Below are positions 8,979 through 20,100 of a DNA stretch of 64,000 nucleotides, in pieces. The stretch is from Pseudomonas gessardii. Lineage in GTDB: Bacteria > Pseudomonadota > Gammaproteobacteria > Pseudomonadales > Pseudomonadaceae. Numbering within the stretch: position 1 is the first letter of the stretch; each line of letters opens with the position of its first letter. The notes beneath the pieces are model-generated. The model was not told where the DNA came from, ran no database searches, and was given only the letters and a program-made list of their open reading frames with translations. The stretch covers positions 434,001-498,000 of the forward strand of contig NZ_MNPU01000001.1 of the NCBI RefSeq assembly GCF_001983165.1, written 5' to 3'. Both the position numbers and the translations under genes were made by a program.

Positions 8979-10268
8979 ATGAATCACTTGAAACTCGCCA
9001 CCCGCCGTTGGTGGTACATCATGCCGATTGTGTTTATCACCTACAGCCTGGCGTACCTGGACCGCGCCAACTACGGCTTCGCCGCCGCCTCCGGGATGGC
9101 CGAAGACCTGATGATCACCCCGGGCATGTCCTCGCTGCTCGGCGCGTTGTTCTTCCTCGGTTACTTCTTCTTCCAGGTGCCGGGGGCGATCTATGCCCAG
9201 CGCCGCAGTGTGAAGAAGCTGATTTTTGTCAGCCTGATCCTGTGGGGCGGCCTGGCCACCCTGACCGGCGTGGTCTCCAACGCCTATATGCTGATTGCCA
9301 TCCGCTTTATGCTCGGGGTGGTCGAAGCGGCGGTGATGCCGGCGATGCTGGTGTACCTGTGCCACTGGTTCACCCGCGCCGAACGCTCGCGGGCCAATAC
9401 CTTCCTGATCCTCGGCAACCCGGTGACTATGCTGTGGATGTCGGTGGTGTCCGGCTACCTGGTACAGCATTACAGCTGGCGCTGGATGTTTATCATCGAA
9501 GGCCTGCCTGCGGTGTTCTGGGCCTTTATCTGGTGGCGCCTGGCCGATGAGCGCCCGGCCGATGCCAAATGGCTGAGCGCCGGCGAGAAACACGACCTGG
9601 AAACCGCCCTGGCCGCCGAGCAGGTCGGGCTCAAGGCGGTGAAAAACTATGCCGAAGCCTTCCGCTCGCCCAAGGTGATCATCCTCGCGCTGCAGTTCTT
9701 TTGCTGGAGCATCGGCGTCTACGGCTTTGTGCTGTGGCTGCCGTCGATCCTCAAGGCCGGCTTGCAGATGGATATGGTCGAAGCCGGCTGGCTGTCGGCG
9801 CTGCCTTACCTGGCGGCGGTGATTGGCATGCTTGTTGTGTCCTGGGGCTCGGACAAGCTGCAAAAACGCAAACGTTTTGTGTGGCCCCCGCTGCTGATCG
9901 CCTCCGTGGCGTTTTATGGCTCCTACCTGTTGGGCGCCGAACATTTCTGGTGGTCGTACACCCTGCTGGTGATCGCCGGCGCCTGCATGTATGCGCCCTA
10001 TGGGCCGTTTTTTGCCATCGTCCCGGAGATCCTCCCGGCCAACGTCGCCGGGGGCGCCATGGCCTTGATCAACAGCATGGGCGCCCTGGGCTCGTTTGGC
10101 GGCTCGTACCTGGTGGGTTACCTCAACAGCAGCACCGGCTCGCCGGGGGCGTCCTACCTGTTGATGAGCGGCGCGCTGCTGTTGTCAGTGGTGCTGACGA
10201 TCCTGCTCAAACCCGAACAGCCCGGGGCGCGAGCCCTGCACTCGCTTGAATTGAAGGTCAGAACCTGA
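8979..10268 (+). CDS. kguT: 2-ketogluconate transporter KguT (MFS)
   Basis: This is an inner-membrane proton symporter that imports 2-ketogluconate made in the periplasm by glucose and gluconate dehydrogenases. It has 429 residues and about 12 hydrophobic helices. LAYLDRANYGFAA in helix 1 and a GRR/AQRRSVKKL loop between helices 2 and 3 are typical of the anion:cation symporter branch of the MFS. The ATG at 8979 is preceded by AGGAG with a 6-nt gap; the frame is open to 8946. Its stop overlaps kguD by ATGA. Confidence 0.92.
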   Translation: MNHLKLATRRWWYIMPIVFITYSLAYLDRANYGFAAASGMAEDLMITPGMSSLLGALFFLGYFFFQVPGAIYAQRRSVKKLIFVSLILWGGLATLTGVVSNAYMLIAIRFMLGVVEAAVMPAMLVYLCHWFTRAERSRANTFLILGNPVTMLWMSVVSGYLVQHYSWRWMFIIEGLPAVFWAFIWWRLADERPADAKWLSAGEKHDLETALAAEQVGLKAVKNYAEAFRSPKVIILALQFFCWSIGVYGFVLWLPSILKAGLQMDMVEAGWLSALPYLAAVIGMLVVSWGSDKLQKRKRFVWPPLLIASVAFYGSYLLGAEHFWWSYTLLVIAGACMYAPYGPFFAIVPEILPANVAGGAMALINSMGALGSFGGSYLVGYLNSSTGSPGASYLLMSGALLLSVVLTILLKPEQPGARALHSLELKVRT

Positions 10269-11245
10269 TGAAAAAACATGTCGTGCTCTACAAAAAACTC
10301 TCCGCGCCGCTGATGGCCCGCCTGCATAAGGCCGCCGAGGTGACGCTGATTGACAGCCTCGACGCCAGCGGCCTGGCGCAACTGCGCGAGGCCTTGCACA
10401 CGGCCCATGGCCTGCTGGGGGCCAGCCTGCGCCTGGATGCCCAACTGCTGGACCTGGCACCGCGCCTGGAAGCGGTGGCCAGTGTTTCGGTAGGCGTCGA
10501 TAACTACGACATCGGCTACCTGACCCGGCGCGGTATTTTGCTCAGCAACACCCCGGATGTGCTCACCGAAACCACCGCCGACACCGGGTTTGCCCTGATC
10601 CTCGCCACCGCCCGGCGCGTGGTGGAGCTGGCCAACCTGGTGCGCGCCGGTAACTGGAACCAGAACATCGGCCCCTTGCACTTTGGCAGCGATGTACACG
10701 GCAAGACCCTGGGCATCATCGGCATGGGGCGCATTGGTGAAGCCCTGGCGCAGCGCGGGCACTTTGGCTTTGGCATGCCGGTGATCTACCACAGCCATTC
10801 GCCCAAGCCTTTGGTCGAGCAACGTTTCGGCGCGCACTACCGCAGCTTGCCGGAGTTGCTGCAACAAGCCGATTTTGTGTGCCTGACATTGCCGTTGACT
10901 ACCGAGACTCAGGGGTTGATTGGCGCCAAGGAGTTCGCCCAGATGGGCCCGGAGACGATTTTCATCAATATCTCCCGGGGCAAGGTGGTGGACGAAGCGG
11001 CCCTGATCGATGCCTTGCAACAGCGCACAATCCGCGCGGCGGGGCTGGATGTGTTTGAGCGCGAGCCGTTAAACCATGATTCGCCGTTGCTGCGCTTGAA
11101 CAATGTGGTGGCGACGCCGCATATCGGCTCGGCTACCCATGAGACCCGGGAAGCGATGGCGCGGTGCGCGGTGGATAATCTGCTGGCGGCGTTGGCGGGG
11201 GAGCGGCCGAAAAATCTGGTCAATCCCACTGTGTGGGGAGCCTGA
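10268..11245 (+). CDS. kguD: 2-keto-6-phosphogluconate reductase KguD (D-2-hydroxyacid dehydrogenase)
   Basis: KguD reduces 2-keto-6-phosphogluconate to 6-phosphogluconate with NAD(P)H, feeding the Entner-Doudoroff and pentose-phosphate routes. At 325 residues it has the D-isomer hydroxyacid dehydrogenase fold: Rossmann motif LGIIGMGRIGEAL around residue 150, catalytic Arg in NISRGKVV (about 237), Glu in LDVFEREPL (about 265) and His in ATPHIGSAT (about 285). It closes the operon; REP elements follow and no clear intrinsic terminator was seen. Confidence 0.92.
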   Translation: MKKHVVLYKKLSAPLMARLHKAAEVTLIDSLDASGLAQLREALHTAHGLLGASLRLDAQLLDLAPRLEAVASVSVGVDNYDIGYLTRRGILLSNTPDVLTETTADTGFALILATARRVVELANLVRAGNWNQNIGPLHFGSDVHGKTLGIIGMGRIGEALAQRGHFGFGMPVIYHSHSPKPLVEQRFGAHYRSLPELLQQADFVCLTLPLTTETQGLIGAKEFAQMGPETIFINISRGKVVDEAALIDALQQRTIRAAGLDVFEREPLNHDSPLLRLNNVVATPHIGSATHETREAMARCAVDNLLAALAGERPKNLVNPTVWGA

Positions 11246-11285
11246 CAGGCGGTGCATCAGCCACTAGAAATAGTGACTGATACAG

Positions 11286-11390
11286 CGCTATCGCGGGCAA
11301 GCCCGCTCCCACAGGGGGGGCTTGGTCGGGCACTGAATTTCGGCCACGCCACAATTTAAATGTGGGAGCTGGCTTGCCTGCGATAGCGGT
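11286..11390. repeat. REP doublet (REPIN-like inverted pair)
   Basis: Two inverted copies of the Pseudomonas REP core (CTATCGCGGGCAAGCCCGCTCCCACA and TGTGGGAGC...GCGATAGCGG types, the first written as a GC variant) flank about 47 bp. The same core recurs at 47894-47983 and 57396-57485. They sit between kguD and a convergent chemoreceptor gene and probably derive from RAYT-mobilised REPINs; no transposase is present here. Confidence 0.8.
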
Positions 11391-11416
11391 ATGCCAGCCA
11401 CCCAAGCCCTCCCTGC

Positions 11417-13042
11417 TTAGATCACAAACCGCGCCACCATGGCATTCAAGTCCACCGCCAGGCGCGACAGTTCATGGCTGGCGGCGCTGGTCTGGTTGGC
11501 GCCGGCCGCCGATTGGGTCGCCAGGTCGCGGATGTTCACCAGGTTGCGGTCCACCTCGCGGGACACTTGGGCCTGCTCTTCGGACGCGCTGGCAATCACC
11601 AGGTTGCGCTCATTGATCAGGCTGATGGACTGGGTGATCTGTTCCAGCGCCACCCCGGCGGCGCGGGCCATTTCCAGGGTGCTGTGGGTGCGCTGGTTAC
11701 TCTGCTGCATGGACTGCACCGCGTCCCCGGTGCCGTTCTGGATGCCGGCGACCATTTTTTCGATTTCCTGGGTCGATTGCTGGGTGCGATGGGCCAGGGC
11801 GCGCACTTCATCGGCCACCACGGCAAACCCGCGCCCGGCTTCACCGGCGCGTGCGGCTTCGATGGCGGCGTTGAGGGCCAACAGGTTGGTTTGTTCGGCA
11901 ATCGCCCGAATCACATCCAGCACCTTGCCGATATCGCGGCCCTGGGTCGCCAGGCCTTCGATCAATACCGAGGTGTTCTGCACGTCCTGGGTCATGGTCT
12001 GGATCGCCTCCACGGTTTGCACCACGCGGTCGCGCCCTTCCCGTGCGGCCTGGTTCGACTGGGTCGAGGCCTCGGAGGTGGACACGGCATTGCGCGCCAC
12101 TTCTTCCACGGCGGCGGTCATTTCATTGACGGCGGTGGCGGCCTGGTCGATTTCGTTGTTCTGCTGCTGCAAGCCCTTGGAGGCTTCCTCGGTCACCGCG
12201 CTCAGTTCTTCGGCAGCGGAAGCCAGCTGTGTAGCCGAGCCGGCGATATGCTGGATCGTCTGGCGCAGGTTGCCCTGCATGGTGGCCAGGGCGCCGATCA
12301 GGCGCGCGGGTTCATCCTGGCCATCATCCTCGATAACCTTGCTCAGGTCGCCGCTGGAGATGGTTTGCGCCGCCGCCACCGCCTTGCGCAGCGGCGTGAC
12401 GATGCTGCGGGTCAGCAACCAGGCGAGCAAGACGGTCATCAGCGCTGCAACCACCGACACCCCGATGATCCCGCTGATCGCATCGCTATAGCTGCGCCCA
12501 GCGTCTTCCCCGGCCTGCTTGGCATCGGCGGCGTTGATCGCAATCATCTTATTGAGCTGTTCACCCATCTGATCGGTGCCGTCCTTGATCCGGCTGTTGA
12601 TCAGGGCCCGCATCTCCTCGACCTTGTTCTGCTGGGACAGCGTCAGCATTTCAGCCTGGGCTTTGAGGTAGTTGTCCAACGTGGCTGCAAACGTCTTGTA
12701 GAGCGCGGCCTCTTCGGCCCCCGCCGGCATCGCGGCATACCCGGCCTGGGCTTGGCGCGCCTTGTCGACCAGTACCCCGATGCGCACTTGGGCTTCCTGC
12801 AGAGCTGCCGGTTCGCGGTTGACCAGCACCCGGAACGACAGAATGCGCAGGCGCAACACGTTCTCGGTCATATTGGCCAGGTAGCCGACACTCGGCAGTT
12901 GGTTGGCGCCCATATCCAGCGCGGCCTGGCGAATCAGCGTCATGCGGTTGACGGCAAACACCCCCAGAACAATCACAAGCAACGCAATAAACGCAAAACC
13001 GAGAAACGCCCGAGGTGCGATATTCAAATTACGGAGGGACAT
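11417..13042 (-). CDS. Methyl-accepting chemotaxis protein with four-helix-bundle sensor
   Basis: This is a membrane chemoreceptor of 541 residues. TM1 lies at about residues 12-30 ([17 protein letters not shown]). A helical periplasmic domain of about 150 residues is of the 4HB type, and TM2 lies near [26 protein letters not shown] follows ([12 protein letters not shown]...), then the cytoplasmic coiled coil with the hairpin tip [26 protein letters not shown]. The ATG at 13042 is chosen because the protein then begins with the usual short cytoplasmic tail; the frame is open to 13258. It ends MVARFVI without a CheR/CheB tethering pentapeptide. The ligand is unknown; proximity to a purine permease is suggestive only. 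Confidence 0.92.
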   Translation of the reverse strand: MSLRNLNIAPRAFLGFAFIALLVIVLGVFAVNRMTLIRQAALDMGANQLPSVGYLANMTENVLRLRILSFRVLVNREPAALQEAQVRIGVLVDKARQAQAGYAAMPAGAEEAALYKTFAATLDNYLKAQAEMLTLSQQNKVEEMRALINSRIKDGTDQMGEQLNKMIAINAADAKQAGEDAGRSYSDAISGIIGVSVVAALMTVLLAWLLTRSIVTPLRKAVAAAQTISSGDLSKVIEDDGQDEPARLIGALATMQGNLRQTIQHIAGSATQLASAAEELSAVTEEASKGLQQQNNEIDQAATAVNEMTAAVEEVARNAVSTSEASTQSNQAAREGRDRVVQTVEAIQTMTQDVQNTSVLIEGLATQGRDIGKVLDVIRAIAEQTNLLALNAAIEAARAGEAGRGFAVVADEVRALAHRTQQSTQEIEKMVAGIQNGTGDAVQSMQQSNQRTHSTLEMARAAGVALEQITQSISLINERNLVIASASEEQAQVSREVDRNLVNIRDLATQSAAGANQTSAASHELSRLAVDLNAMVARFVI

Positions 13043-13263
13043 AGGAAAGCTCTCAAGAGGGGATGGCTGCGAGCATCCTTGCCGCGACACGGGACACCTG
13101 TTTTTTGTGGGGCCTTGCTGCGACGTCAGCATTAACGGGCCTATCCGTGTTATCGGCCGGCTTGAGGTTTTTTTGCAGGGGCCGGAGAAATATATTTTCA
13201 CACTTTTGACAACGGGTACTTTCTGGCATCCTGCGCGTCCATTTTCTGACCCGAGCACGTATT

Positions 13264-14691
13264 TTGTCTGACGCTCAAGCCCCCCGCCCCCGTTATAAAT
13301 CCGACCTGATCTATGGCCTGGAAGACCGCCCGCACTTCACCGCCGCGATCTTTGCCGCCCTACAGCATGTGCTTGCCAGCTTCGTCGGGATCATTACCCC
13401 GACCCTGATCGTCGGTGGCGTGCTGGGCCTGGAAAGCGAAGTGCCGTACCTGGTCAGCATGGCGCTGTTTGTCTCCGGCCTGGGCACGTTTGTCCAGGCG
13501 CGGCGCTTTGGCCCCGTGGGCTCGGGCTTGCTGTGCCTGCAAGGCACCAGTTTTTCGTTTATCAGCGTGATCCTCAGTGCCGGCTTCATGGTCAAGGCCC
13601 GGGGCGGCGGCACCGATGAGATTCTCTCGACGATCTTCGGCATCTGCTTCTTCGCCGCGTTTATCGAGGTGGTGCTCAGCCAGTTCATCGGCAAATTGCG
13701 CAAGCTGATCACCCCGGTGGTTACCGGCACCATCATCACCTTGATGGGCTTGTCGCTGATCAAGGTCGCGGTTACCGACATGGCCGGCGGCTATGGCGCC
13801 GCCGACCTGGGTGCCGCCAGCAATATGGGGCTGGCGGCCCTGGTGCTGCTGACCATCGTGGTGCTCAACCGCTTCAATAACCCGTTCCTGCGCTTGGGCT
13901 CGATTGTCATCGGCCTGACCCTGGGCTTTGTGGTGGCCTGGTGGCTGGGGCGCGTTGACCTGGCGGCATTGCCCCAGGTGCCGCTGGTCAGCGTGCCGGT
14001 GCCGTTCAAGTACGGGTTTTCGTTCGACTGGGTGGCGTTTATCCCGGTGGCGGTGATCTTCCTGATTTCGCCCCTGGAGGCGGCCGGCGACCTGACCGCC
14101 AACTCGATGATTTCCCAGCAGCCGGTCAAGGGCCCGCTGTATATCAAGCGCATCAAGTCCGGCCTGCTGGCCGATGGCCTGAACTCGGTAATGGCCGCCA
14201 CCTTCAATAGCCTGCCGATGGTGACCTTCGCCCAGAACAACGGGGTGATCCAGTTGACCGGCGTGGCCAGCCGCTATGTGGCGTATTTCATTGCCGGGCT
14301 GCTGGTGTTGCTGGGCCTGTTCCCGATGATTGGCGCGGTGCTGCAACTGATGCCCAAGCCGGTACTGGGGGGCGCGACCCTGATTATGTTCGGCACGGTG
14401 GCGGTGGCCGGGATCAAGATCCTCGCCGAGGCCGGGCTGCATCGGCGCAATGTGCTGATCGTGGCGATTTCCCTGGGCATGGGCCTGGGCGTGGCGGCGG
14501 TGCCGGAAGTGCTGCGCGAGCTGCCCAAGGCCTTGCATAACATCTTCGAGTCGCCGATTACCGTCGGAGCGTTCTGTGCGATCCTGCTGAACATTTTCCT
14601 GCCTGAAGAGTTCATAGAGCTGCAAGAAGATGAATTTGACCCGGAAGCCTCGACCCTCAAGGTGATGCAGGACCCGGAACCGACGAAATAG
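13264..14691 (+). CDS. NCS2-family purine (xanthine/urate-type) permease
   Basis: This is a nucleobase:cation symporter of the inner membrane, 475 residues with 12-14 hydrophobic segments. Family marks are QH in TM1 (residues 34-35, LQHVLASF), an acidic site [14 protein letters not shown] (about 270) and the NAT signature [11 protein letters not shown] (about 323). The QNNGVI form is the one found in xanthine/urate carriers rather than uracil carriers. The start appears to be TTG at 13264: no ATG or GTG lies between the upstream stop and the conserved N terminus. A possible -35 (TTGACA, 13206-13211) lies upstream, without a good -10. Confidence 0.88.
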   Translation: MSDAQAPRPRYKSDLIYGLEDRPHFTAAIFAALQHVLASFVGIITPTLIVGGVLGLESEVPYLVSMALFVSGLGTFVQARRFGPVGSGLLCLQGTSFSFISVILSAGFMVKARGGGTDEILSTIFGICFFAAFIEVVLSQFIGKLRKLITPVVTGTIITLMGLSLIKVAVTDMAGGYGAADLGAASNMGLAALVLLTIVVLNRFNNPFLRLGSIVIGLTLGFVVAWWLGRVDLAALPQVPLVSVPVPFKYGFSFDWVAFIPVAVIFLISPLEAAGDLTANSMISQQPVKGPLYIKRIKSGLLADGLNSVMAATFNSLPMVTFAQNNGVIQLTGVASRYVAYFIAGLLVLLGLFPMIGAVLQLMPKPVLGGATLIMFGTVAVAGIKILAEAGLHRRNVLIVAISLGMGLGVAAVPEVLRELPKALHNIFESPITVGAFCAILLNIFLPEEFIELQEDEFDPEASTLKVMQDPEPTK

Positions 14692-14699
14692 GAACCCTT

Positions 14700-15167
14700 A
14701 TGCGCAGATTGATCGGCCTGACCCTGTCTTTGATATTGCTCAGCCTGAGCGCCTGCGCCCTGTTCCCCAACCGTGACCCGCTGCATATCAATGTGGTGGG
14801 CATCGAGCCGCTGCAAAGCCAGGACCTGGAGGTACGCTTTGCGGTCAAGCTGCGGGTGCAGAACCCCAATGACACGGCCATCGACTACAACGGCGTGGCC
14901 CTGGACCTGGAGGTCAATGGCCGGCCGCTGGCGGCTGGGGTGAGTGATCAGCAGGGCTCCATCCCGCGCTTTTCCGAGACGGTTCTGACAGTACCGGTCA
15001 GCGTTTCGGCGTTTTCGGTGTTGCGTCAGACCCTGGGCCTGAGCCAGACCCAGCGCTTGAACAACCTGCCCTATGTACTGCGCGGCAAACTGGCGGATGG
15101 GTTGTTTGGCACGATGCGCTTTGTCGATCGCGGCACCCTGGACCTGCCCAACAGCGTGACCTGGTAG
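14700..15167 (+). CDS. LEA type 2 (WHy domain) lipoprotein
   Basis: This is a 155-residue lipoprotein with signal peptide MRRLIGLTLSLILLSLSAC; the lipobox LSAC puts the acylated Cys at residue 19. The rest is a single LEA14/WHy beta-sandwich (residues about 28-150) with the typical sequence VRFAVKLRVQNPNDTAIDYNGVALDLEVNGRPLA broken by strands. Such proteins are linked to stress and desiccation tolerance, but the bacterial role is not settled. It lies 8 bp after the permease stop with AGGA before the ATG and is probably co-transcribed. Confidence 0.85.
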   Translation: MRRLIGLTLSLILLSLSACALFPNRDPLHINVVGIEPLQSQDLEVRFAVKLRVQNPNDTAIDYNGVALDLEVNGRPLAAGVSDQQGSIPRFSETVLTVPVSVSAFSVLRQTLGLSQTQRLNNLPYVLRGKLADGLFGTMRFVDRGTLDLPNSVTW

Positions 15168-15171
15168 ACCA

Positions 15172-15190
15172 CCTGTAGGAGCGAGCTTGC
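15172..15190. repeat. Fragment of a REP element
   Basis: TGTAGGAGCGAGCTTGC matches the start of a second common Pseudomonas REP type but stops before the dyad is complete. It lies between two convergent genes. Confidence 0.4.
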
Positions 15191-15192
15191 GC

Positions 15193-15444
15193 CTACTTGG
15201 CAGCCATCAGGCGGTTGACTTCGCTGCGTACCATGTTGGCAAATTCCGGTGGCGACATGCCGTCCAGCTCCGAACGCACCCATTCGGCCCATTTACCCTT
15301 GCGCTTGGCGCGCTCGCCAAACAGCCGTGCACCCTCGCCCTTGGCCTTGCCCAGGTTGCTTTGCCACAAGTCGTACAGACGGGACTTTTCATCTTCAAGC
15401 GCCGCGCGCTCGGCAAGGGGCTTGTTGGCCAGATTGAAGCTCAT
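15193..15444 (-). CDS. Small conserved helical protein of unknown function (83 aa)
   Basis: This cytoplasmic-looking, highly charged helical protein (K/R/E-rich; MSFNLANKPLAERAALEDEK at the start, WAEWVRSELDGMSPPEFANM in the middle) has no signal peptide or membrane segment. I have seen close versions of this N terminus in many Pseudomonas genomes as hypothetical proteins, which supports it being real. It is convergent with the LEA-type gene and divergent from the DUF883 gene. The function is unknown. Confidence 0.7.
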   Translation of the reverse strand: MSFNLANKPLAERAALEDEKSRLYDLWQSNLGKAKGEGARLFGERAKRKGKWAEWVRSELDGMSPPEFANMVRSEVNRLMAAK

Positions 15445-15608
15445 GTGGAATTACCTGCTGCACAAATAGGTGACATCTTACACTGTAGGTCGAAAGGTCC
15501 GAATTCGGATTTTGCATCGTGTAGAGGCCCGGCGAAAAAAACTGCAACTTTTGCACCGCGCGAAGACTCCATTGTTCACTGCCCACTTACCCCGCAAGGA
15601 GCTACTCA

Positions 15609-15929
15609 ATGGCCCGTAAAACTGCCGCTCAAGCTGTCGAAGAGCAAATCAAGGACCAGGCGTTCAGCGAACTCCAGGCCCTGATCGAAGAATCGGACAA
15701 ACTGCTCAAAAGCAGCGCATCGCTGGTGGGAGAAGAAGGTGAAACCCTGCGCGAGCAGGTGGCGATCAAGCTCAAGCAGGCCCTGGAGTCGGTGTCCAAC
15801 GTGCGTGAGCGCAGCAAGCCGGTGGTAGAGGCCACCGAAACCTATATCGGTGGCCACCCTTGGCAAACCGTCGCGATTTCCGCCGGCTTGGGCCTGGTGG
15901 TAGGCCTGCTGCTGGGCCGTCGCAACTGA
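15609..15929 (+). CDS. DUF883 (ElaB/YqjD-like) membrane-anchored protein
   Basis: This 106-residue protein has a long amphipathic N-terminal helix (residues 1-80, Glu/Lys-rich) and a C-terminal membrane anchor VAISAGLGLVVGLLLGRRN preceded by HPWQT, the classic DUF883 ending. E. coli members YqjD and ElaB tether stationary-phase ribosomes to the inner membrane; the same role here is inference. AAGGAG stands about 8 nt before the ATG. Confidence 0.9.
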   Translation: MARKTAAQAVEEQIKDQAFSELQALIEESDKLLKSSASLVGEEGETLREQVAIKLKQALESVSNVRERSKPVVEATETYIGGHPWQTVAISAGLGLVVGLLLGRRN

Positions 15930-15968
15930 TCGATGCCACGGCCGGCGCGGCTCAGCCCGCGCCGGCCA

Positions 15969-16979
15969 TCAGCCCTGCGCCAATGCGCGCAGCCGCGCCA
16001 GTTCATCCCCATCCAACAGAATGCCTTCTTGCGCGGCCTTGGCCCGGGTGCGATGACGCCGGTCGCCGGGCAAGCGGCGCAACCCCACCGCATGCATCTG
16101 CCGCACCAATTCCTGGCTGCGTTGGGCAAAGTCTTGCCCGGCGGTTTTGCTGGGGTCGATCACGATCAGCAACTGGCCGGTCCAGGGCGTCTTGGCGCCA
16201 GGGTGGTTGGACCAATCGAACTCAAATGAGAAGTTGCCCCCGGTCAGGGCGGCGGCCAGCAACTCCACCATCATCGACAGCGCCGAGCCCTTGTGCCCGC
16301 CAAACGGCAACAGCGCACCGCCTTCGAGAATCGCCTTGGGGTCCTGGGTTGGCTGGCCCAAGCTGTCGACCCCAGCGCCCGGCGGCACCCGCTCGCCCTT
16401 GCGCGCAGCAATCTGTACATCGCCATGGGCAATGGCGCTGGTGGCCAGGTCAAACACTATCGGCGGCCCATCGGCCCGTGGTGCGGCGAACGCGATGGGA
16501 TTGGTACCGAACAGGGGCCGATCCGCACCGTGGGGCACTACGCACGTCATGCTATTGACCACGCTCAGGGCCACCAGGCCTTCTTCGGCAAACGGCTCCA
16601 CATCCGGCCACAGGGCGGCAAAGTGATGAGAGTTACGAATCGCGAGTACCGCGATCCCGGCGCTGCGGGCCTTGGCCACCAGTAACGGGCGGGCGGCCGC
16701 CAGGGCGGGTTGGGCAAAGCCATTGGCGGCGTCCACCCGCACGAACCCCGAGGCGACATCCTCAACCACCGGCACCGCCTGGCCATTGACCCAGCCGCTG
16801 TCCAGGGTCGAGACATAGCCGGGTATGCGAAACACCCCATGGCTATGCGCCCCATCCTGCTCGGCGCGGGCGCAGTTGTCGGCCAGCACGCAGGCAACCT
16901 CGGGCGAGGCGCCATGCCGGATGAAGATGCTCGTGAGCAGTGTCACAAGTTCAGTGAAGCCAAGGGATGTGGCTGACAT
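15969..16979 (-). CDS. dpkA: Delta1-piperideine-2-carboxylate / Delta1-pyrroline-2-carboxylate reductase (DpkA type)
   Basis: This enzyme reduces cyclic imines from D-lysine and D-proline breakdown to L-pipecolate and L-proline using NADPH. The 336-residue protein belongs to the malate/L-lactate dehydrogenase-2 family. Features are the N-terminal SHSHGVFRIPGY-like block (AHSHGVFRIPGY), the catalytic His region AIRNSHHFAALWPD, the substrate loop GTNPIAFAAPR and the C-terminal GGHKGSALSMM. It matches P. syringae and P. putida DpkA closely from memory. The ATG at 16979 has TGGAG 7 nt upstream; the frame is open to 17066. It is divergent from the giant toxin-like gene with a 182-bp shared spacer. 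Confidence 0.85.
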   Translation of the reverse strand: MSATSLGFTELVTLLTSIFIRHGASPEVACVLADNCARAEQDGAHSHGVFRIPGYVSTLDSGWVNGQAVPVVEDVASGFVRVDAANGFAQPALAAARPLLVAKARSAGIAVLAIRNSHHFAALWPDVEPFAEEGLVALSVVNSMTCVVPHGADRPLFGTNPIAFAAPRADGPPIVFDLATSAIAHGDVQIAARKGERVPPGAGVDSLGQPTQDPKAILEGGALLPFGGHKGSALSMMVELLAAALTGGNFSFEFDWSNHPGAKTPWTGQLLIVIDPSKTAGQDFAQRSQELVRQMHAVGLRRLPGDRRHRTRAKAAQEGILLDGDELARLRALAQG

Positions 16980-17161
16980 CTGAAGCTCCAGAATTGTTAT
17001 TGGGAGGGGCAACAGCCTGCGGAATCCAGCGCATTGATTAACAACGTGTGACCAGTGAGCTGTCAACCACCGGCAGCGGTTGCGCGCTATTTATTTAATG
17101 CCTGGGCAATGCCCCCCGCTCCTAGGCTCGCTGCATCTATAGCCTGCACCGAGCCTTTGCG

Positions 17162-20100
17162 ATGGACGACCTGCAACCCCCCTATTTCTTCCCCGAGGCC
17201 ATGCGCCTGGCCAAACACTTGAGTGCCCGCGAGCGCCATCGCGGTATCACCGACCTTGACCGGAGTTTCTTGCGCAACCTGTTCTTTGCCAACGCGGCCG
17301 GGCGCAAGGCGCAGTCGCCGCCGATGATCGCCGAACGCTTGCTGATCAACCGCCCCGAGCAGCAACCGCTTGAGCTGGCGGGGGCATTCGTGATGGGTTC
17401 GCAGGGCAGCTACAGTTCGGTTTTTTTCTATGGCCCAGTGACCGGCCTGGAAAAATTCAGTGACTATGAACAGTTGATACACACGCTGGAAAGCCGCCTG
17501 CGCGACGCTCAGAAACAGCGCGAACTCCTGCATTTCCTGGCCATTGACCAGCGGGCCGGCTTTACCTTTGCGGCAGGTTCAAGCCTCACGCGGCAACTGA
17601 TCGAGGGCAATGTCTTCGACGAACAAAAGGCCTGTATCGAGCGTTACCAGCACCTGAATGTCCAGGTCATGCTTGATGAACTGGGCAAGTTGCCGTTGAT
17701 GGAAACCCTGCTGGATCAACTGCTGGCCAGTACCTTGCGCACATCCCTGGCGAACATCGACCAGCGCAAGACCCATGTGTTTTTCTACGCCCTGGCCACC
17801 TCCCCCACGGACCAGGACCGGTGGGTGAATGCGCTGTTGTTGCGCGATGCCTTGTTGCTGTATTACCGGCAACAGTCCTGGCCGGTTGGCCTGCGCCGAG
17901 TTTTTCTGAACCCACAGGTGGCCGCCACCCAGACGCAAGCGCAAACCCACTGGGAGGACGGCATCAAACAAGCCGCCCAGCAGTTGCCTCTGTTCCTGCG
18001 CAACTCACTTGAGACCTACTGGAACAGCCATCTGGCAGCCGGCGGCTCAAGGCGTGAGTACTTTGCCCAGGCCATGAGTGATAAATCCCGGGTCGATTTG
18101 TTGTTCAAACGCCAGGAAGAGGTGATTTCGGCTGAACAGTGGCAACAGTTGGACGCCCTCTACCTGCCCGCCGAGCGTCGCGCCACACTCGCTATCGAAA
18201 AAGTCCGCCTGTGGGAGCACTACCCCCATTACGTCGAACTGGCCAGTACGCTGGTCATCACCAACAGCGCGGCCTTTCTCTATACCCAGTCCAAGGGTTT
18301 GCAGGTACTCAAGGACTACAGCGACCTGCAGGCAACACTCAGGGCCATGGTGGGGGCACGCGGGCATGAAGATGACTTCTTCGGTTTCCTGGCCCTGGAG
18401 GAACGCGCGCGGTTTGTCGGTTTTCAACAGCCGCAGTTCAGTCCGGCCCCCTTCAGTGGCCCGGTGTTCAAGCGCTTGCTTGAAGACATCATCGCCAAGC
18501 AGCAGCAGAACCTCGAATACTGCCTGGATGTTTACCGACGCCATCAAGGGACGATGGATGCCTATGCCCTGCTCGATCACGGCCTGGATATCCGTGCCCT
18601 GCTTGACCATCGGTTGCTGGCATTGGACGCCAAGGGACGCTGGAGCACGCACCCGGCCGCCCCGTCGGTGCCCGCAGAAAAGGCGCGCCTGACCCTCCGC
18701 CAACTGCACAGCGTGGAGAATGCGCTGGCTAGCCTGCTGGCGCTGATCCCCAGCCTTGAGACGGTAATTGCCGACCAACTGCGTGCAACGTTCAGCACCT
18801 CTACCGTGCTGCCGCTGAACCCGCAAGACCTTTACATCAACCGCTATGCAGGCCATGCCGACGATCAGGAGCGACGCACGCCACGGGCCAGCCAGAGCGT
18901 GCTGGAGCATTGCATCGCCCGCCTGATCGGCCAGGCACAGGCCATCCCGGTCACACCGGAGTACGCGGTGTACGGGCCACGGATCCGCGGCCAGGCGAGT
19001 AAACGGCTGGAGCTGAGCATTGACCGACTCAATGCCATGGTGGAGCACTGGCTGCTTGGCCTGAACCTCCAGACGATCGCACAGATCCCCCGCGCCGGCC
19101 TGGAAGCTGCGCTGCCCAAGTTGATACACAGCATGTCTGTAGGGATTCTGGAGGAAGCGCGCCTCAGGGGGCTGGATAAAACCCTCGACGAGCGTGATAT
19201 CCAGATCCTGCAGACAGTGTTGAGCCCGGATAACGCCACGCCTGAGCGGCGCCGTACATTGAAAGGCTTTACGCCGGATGCATTCACCCTGTCGGTGCGG
19301 GTGAATGGCCAAACCACCCTGCATCGCCTGGCCAACTGTTTTGTGCTCACCGAGCGCGGAGGTCTCGACCCGCATCATTCTGGACACGCCGTGTTATGGA
19401 CGCCGGCCGCTGGCGTGGAAGTCTTCGCCTCGGTCAGTGCCCTGAACAATACCCTGGCGCATCGGCTACGCAGCCCAACCCGACGCTTGAGCCTGCTGGA
19501 AAACCTGGCCGCCCCTGCGCGCCTGCCCCATCAATGCTATGAGCCGGGGCCGTTGCAGTTGATAAAAGAACCCGCCCTGCAGGAGTGCCAGCAGTCGTGG
19601 ATCAATCAGTACATCGCCCAGCGCCAACACACCCTGGGGCTCAAGGCCAAAGCGCAGTCATTGCTCCAGGTACTGGGGCAGGTGCGCAAAAAGCTCCCGG
19701 TCAATAACCTCCAGCGTGCGGCGGCTATTGCCCGGCTGGCAGAACTGCGGCACTCCCTACCGGACGGGCTGGGAGCGGCGCCTCCCCGGGAGCAGCAACG
19801 CCAGGCGGAAATCCTCGAGCAATACCGCATCAATACCCTGCATGGCCGGGATTATCTGGATGAACTTCAGCCACTGCGTCAGCACGTGGCGGACCGCCTC
19901 AACGCTATGCTCGTCGATTATTCAGTCTTTGCTGCGGATGTGGCGATTGTGCCCAGGCTGACCCTGGCCAGTCAGCGCCAGGGCCTGCTGGACTTCGCCA
20001 TGAACCCCGCCAGCCTGCAAGCCGCCGGGTTTGATGTGGTCTGCACGGCCCCCAGCCTGACCGAGAACGTGGTGCGCCAGATGCTGTTGCAGTTGAAAAC

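Noticed and set aside
8207..9550. 447-codon frame across kguK and kguT
   Set aside because: Arg/Pro-rich shadow in another frame of two well-supported genes; no RBS or recognisable domain.
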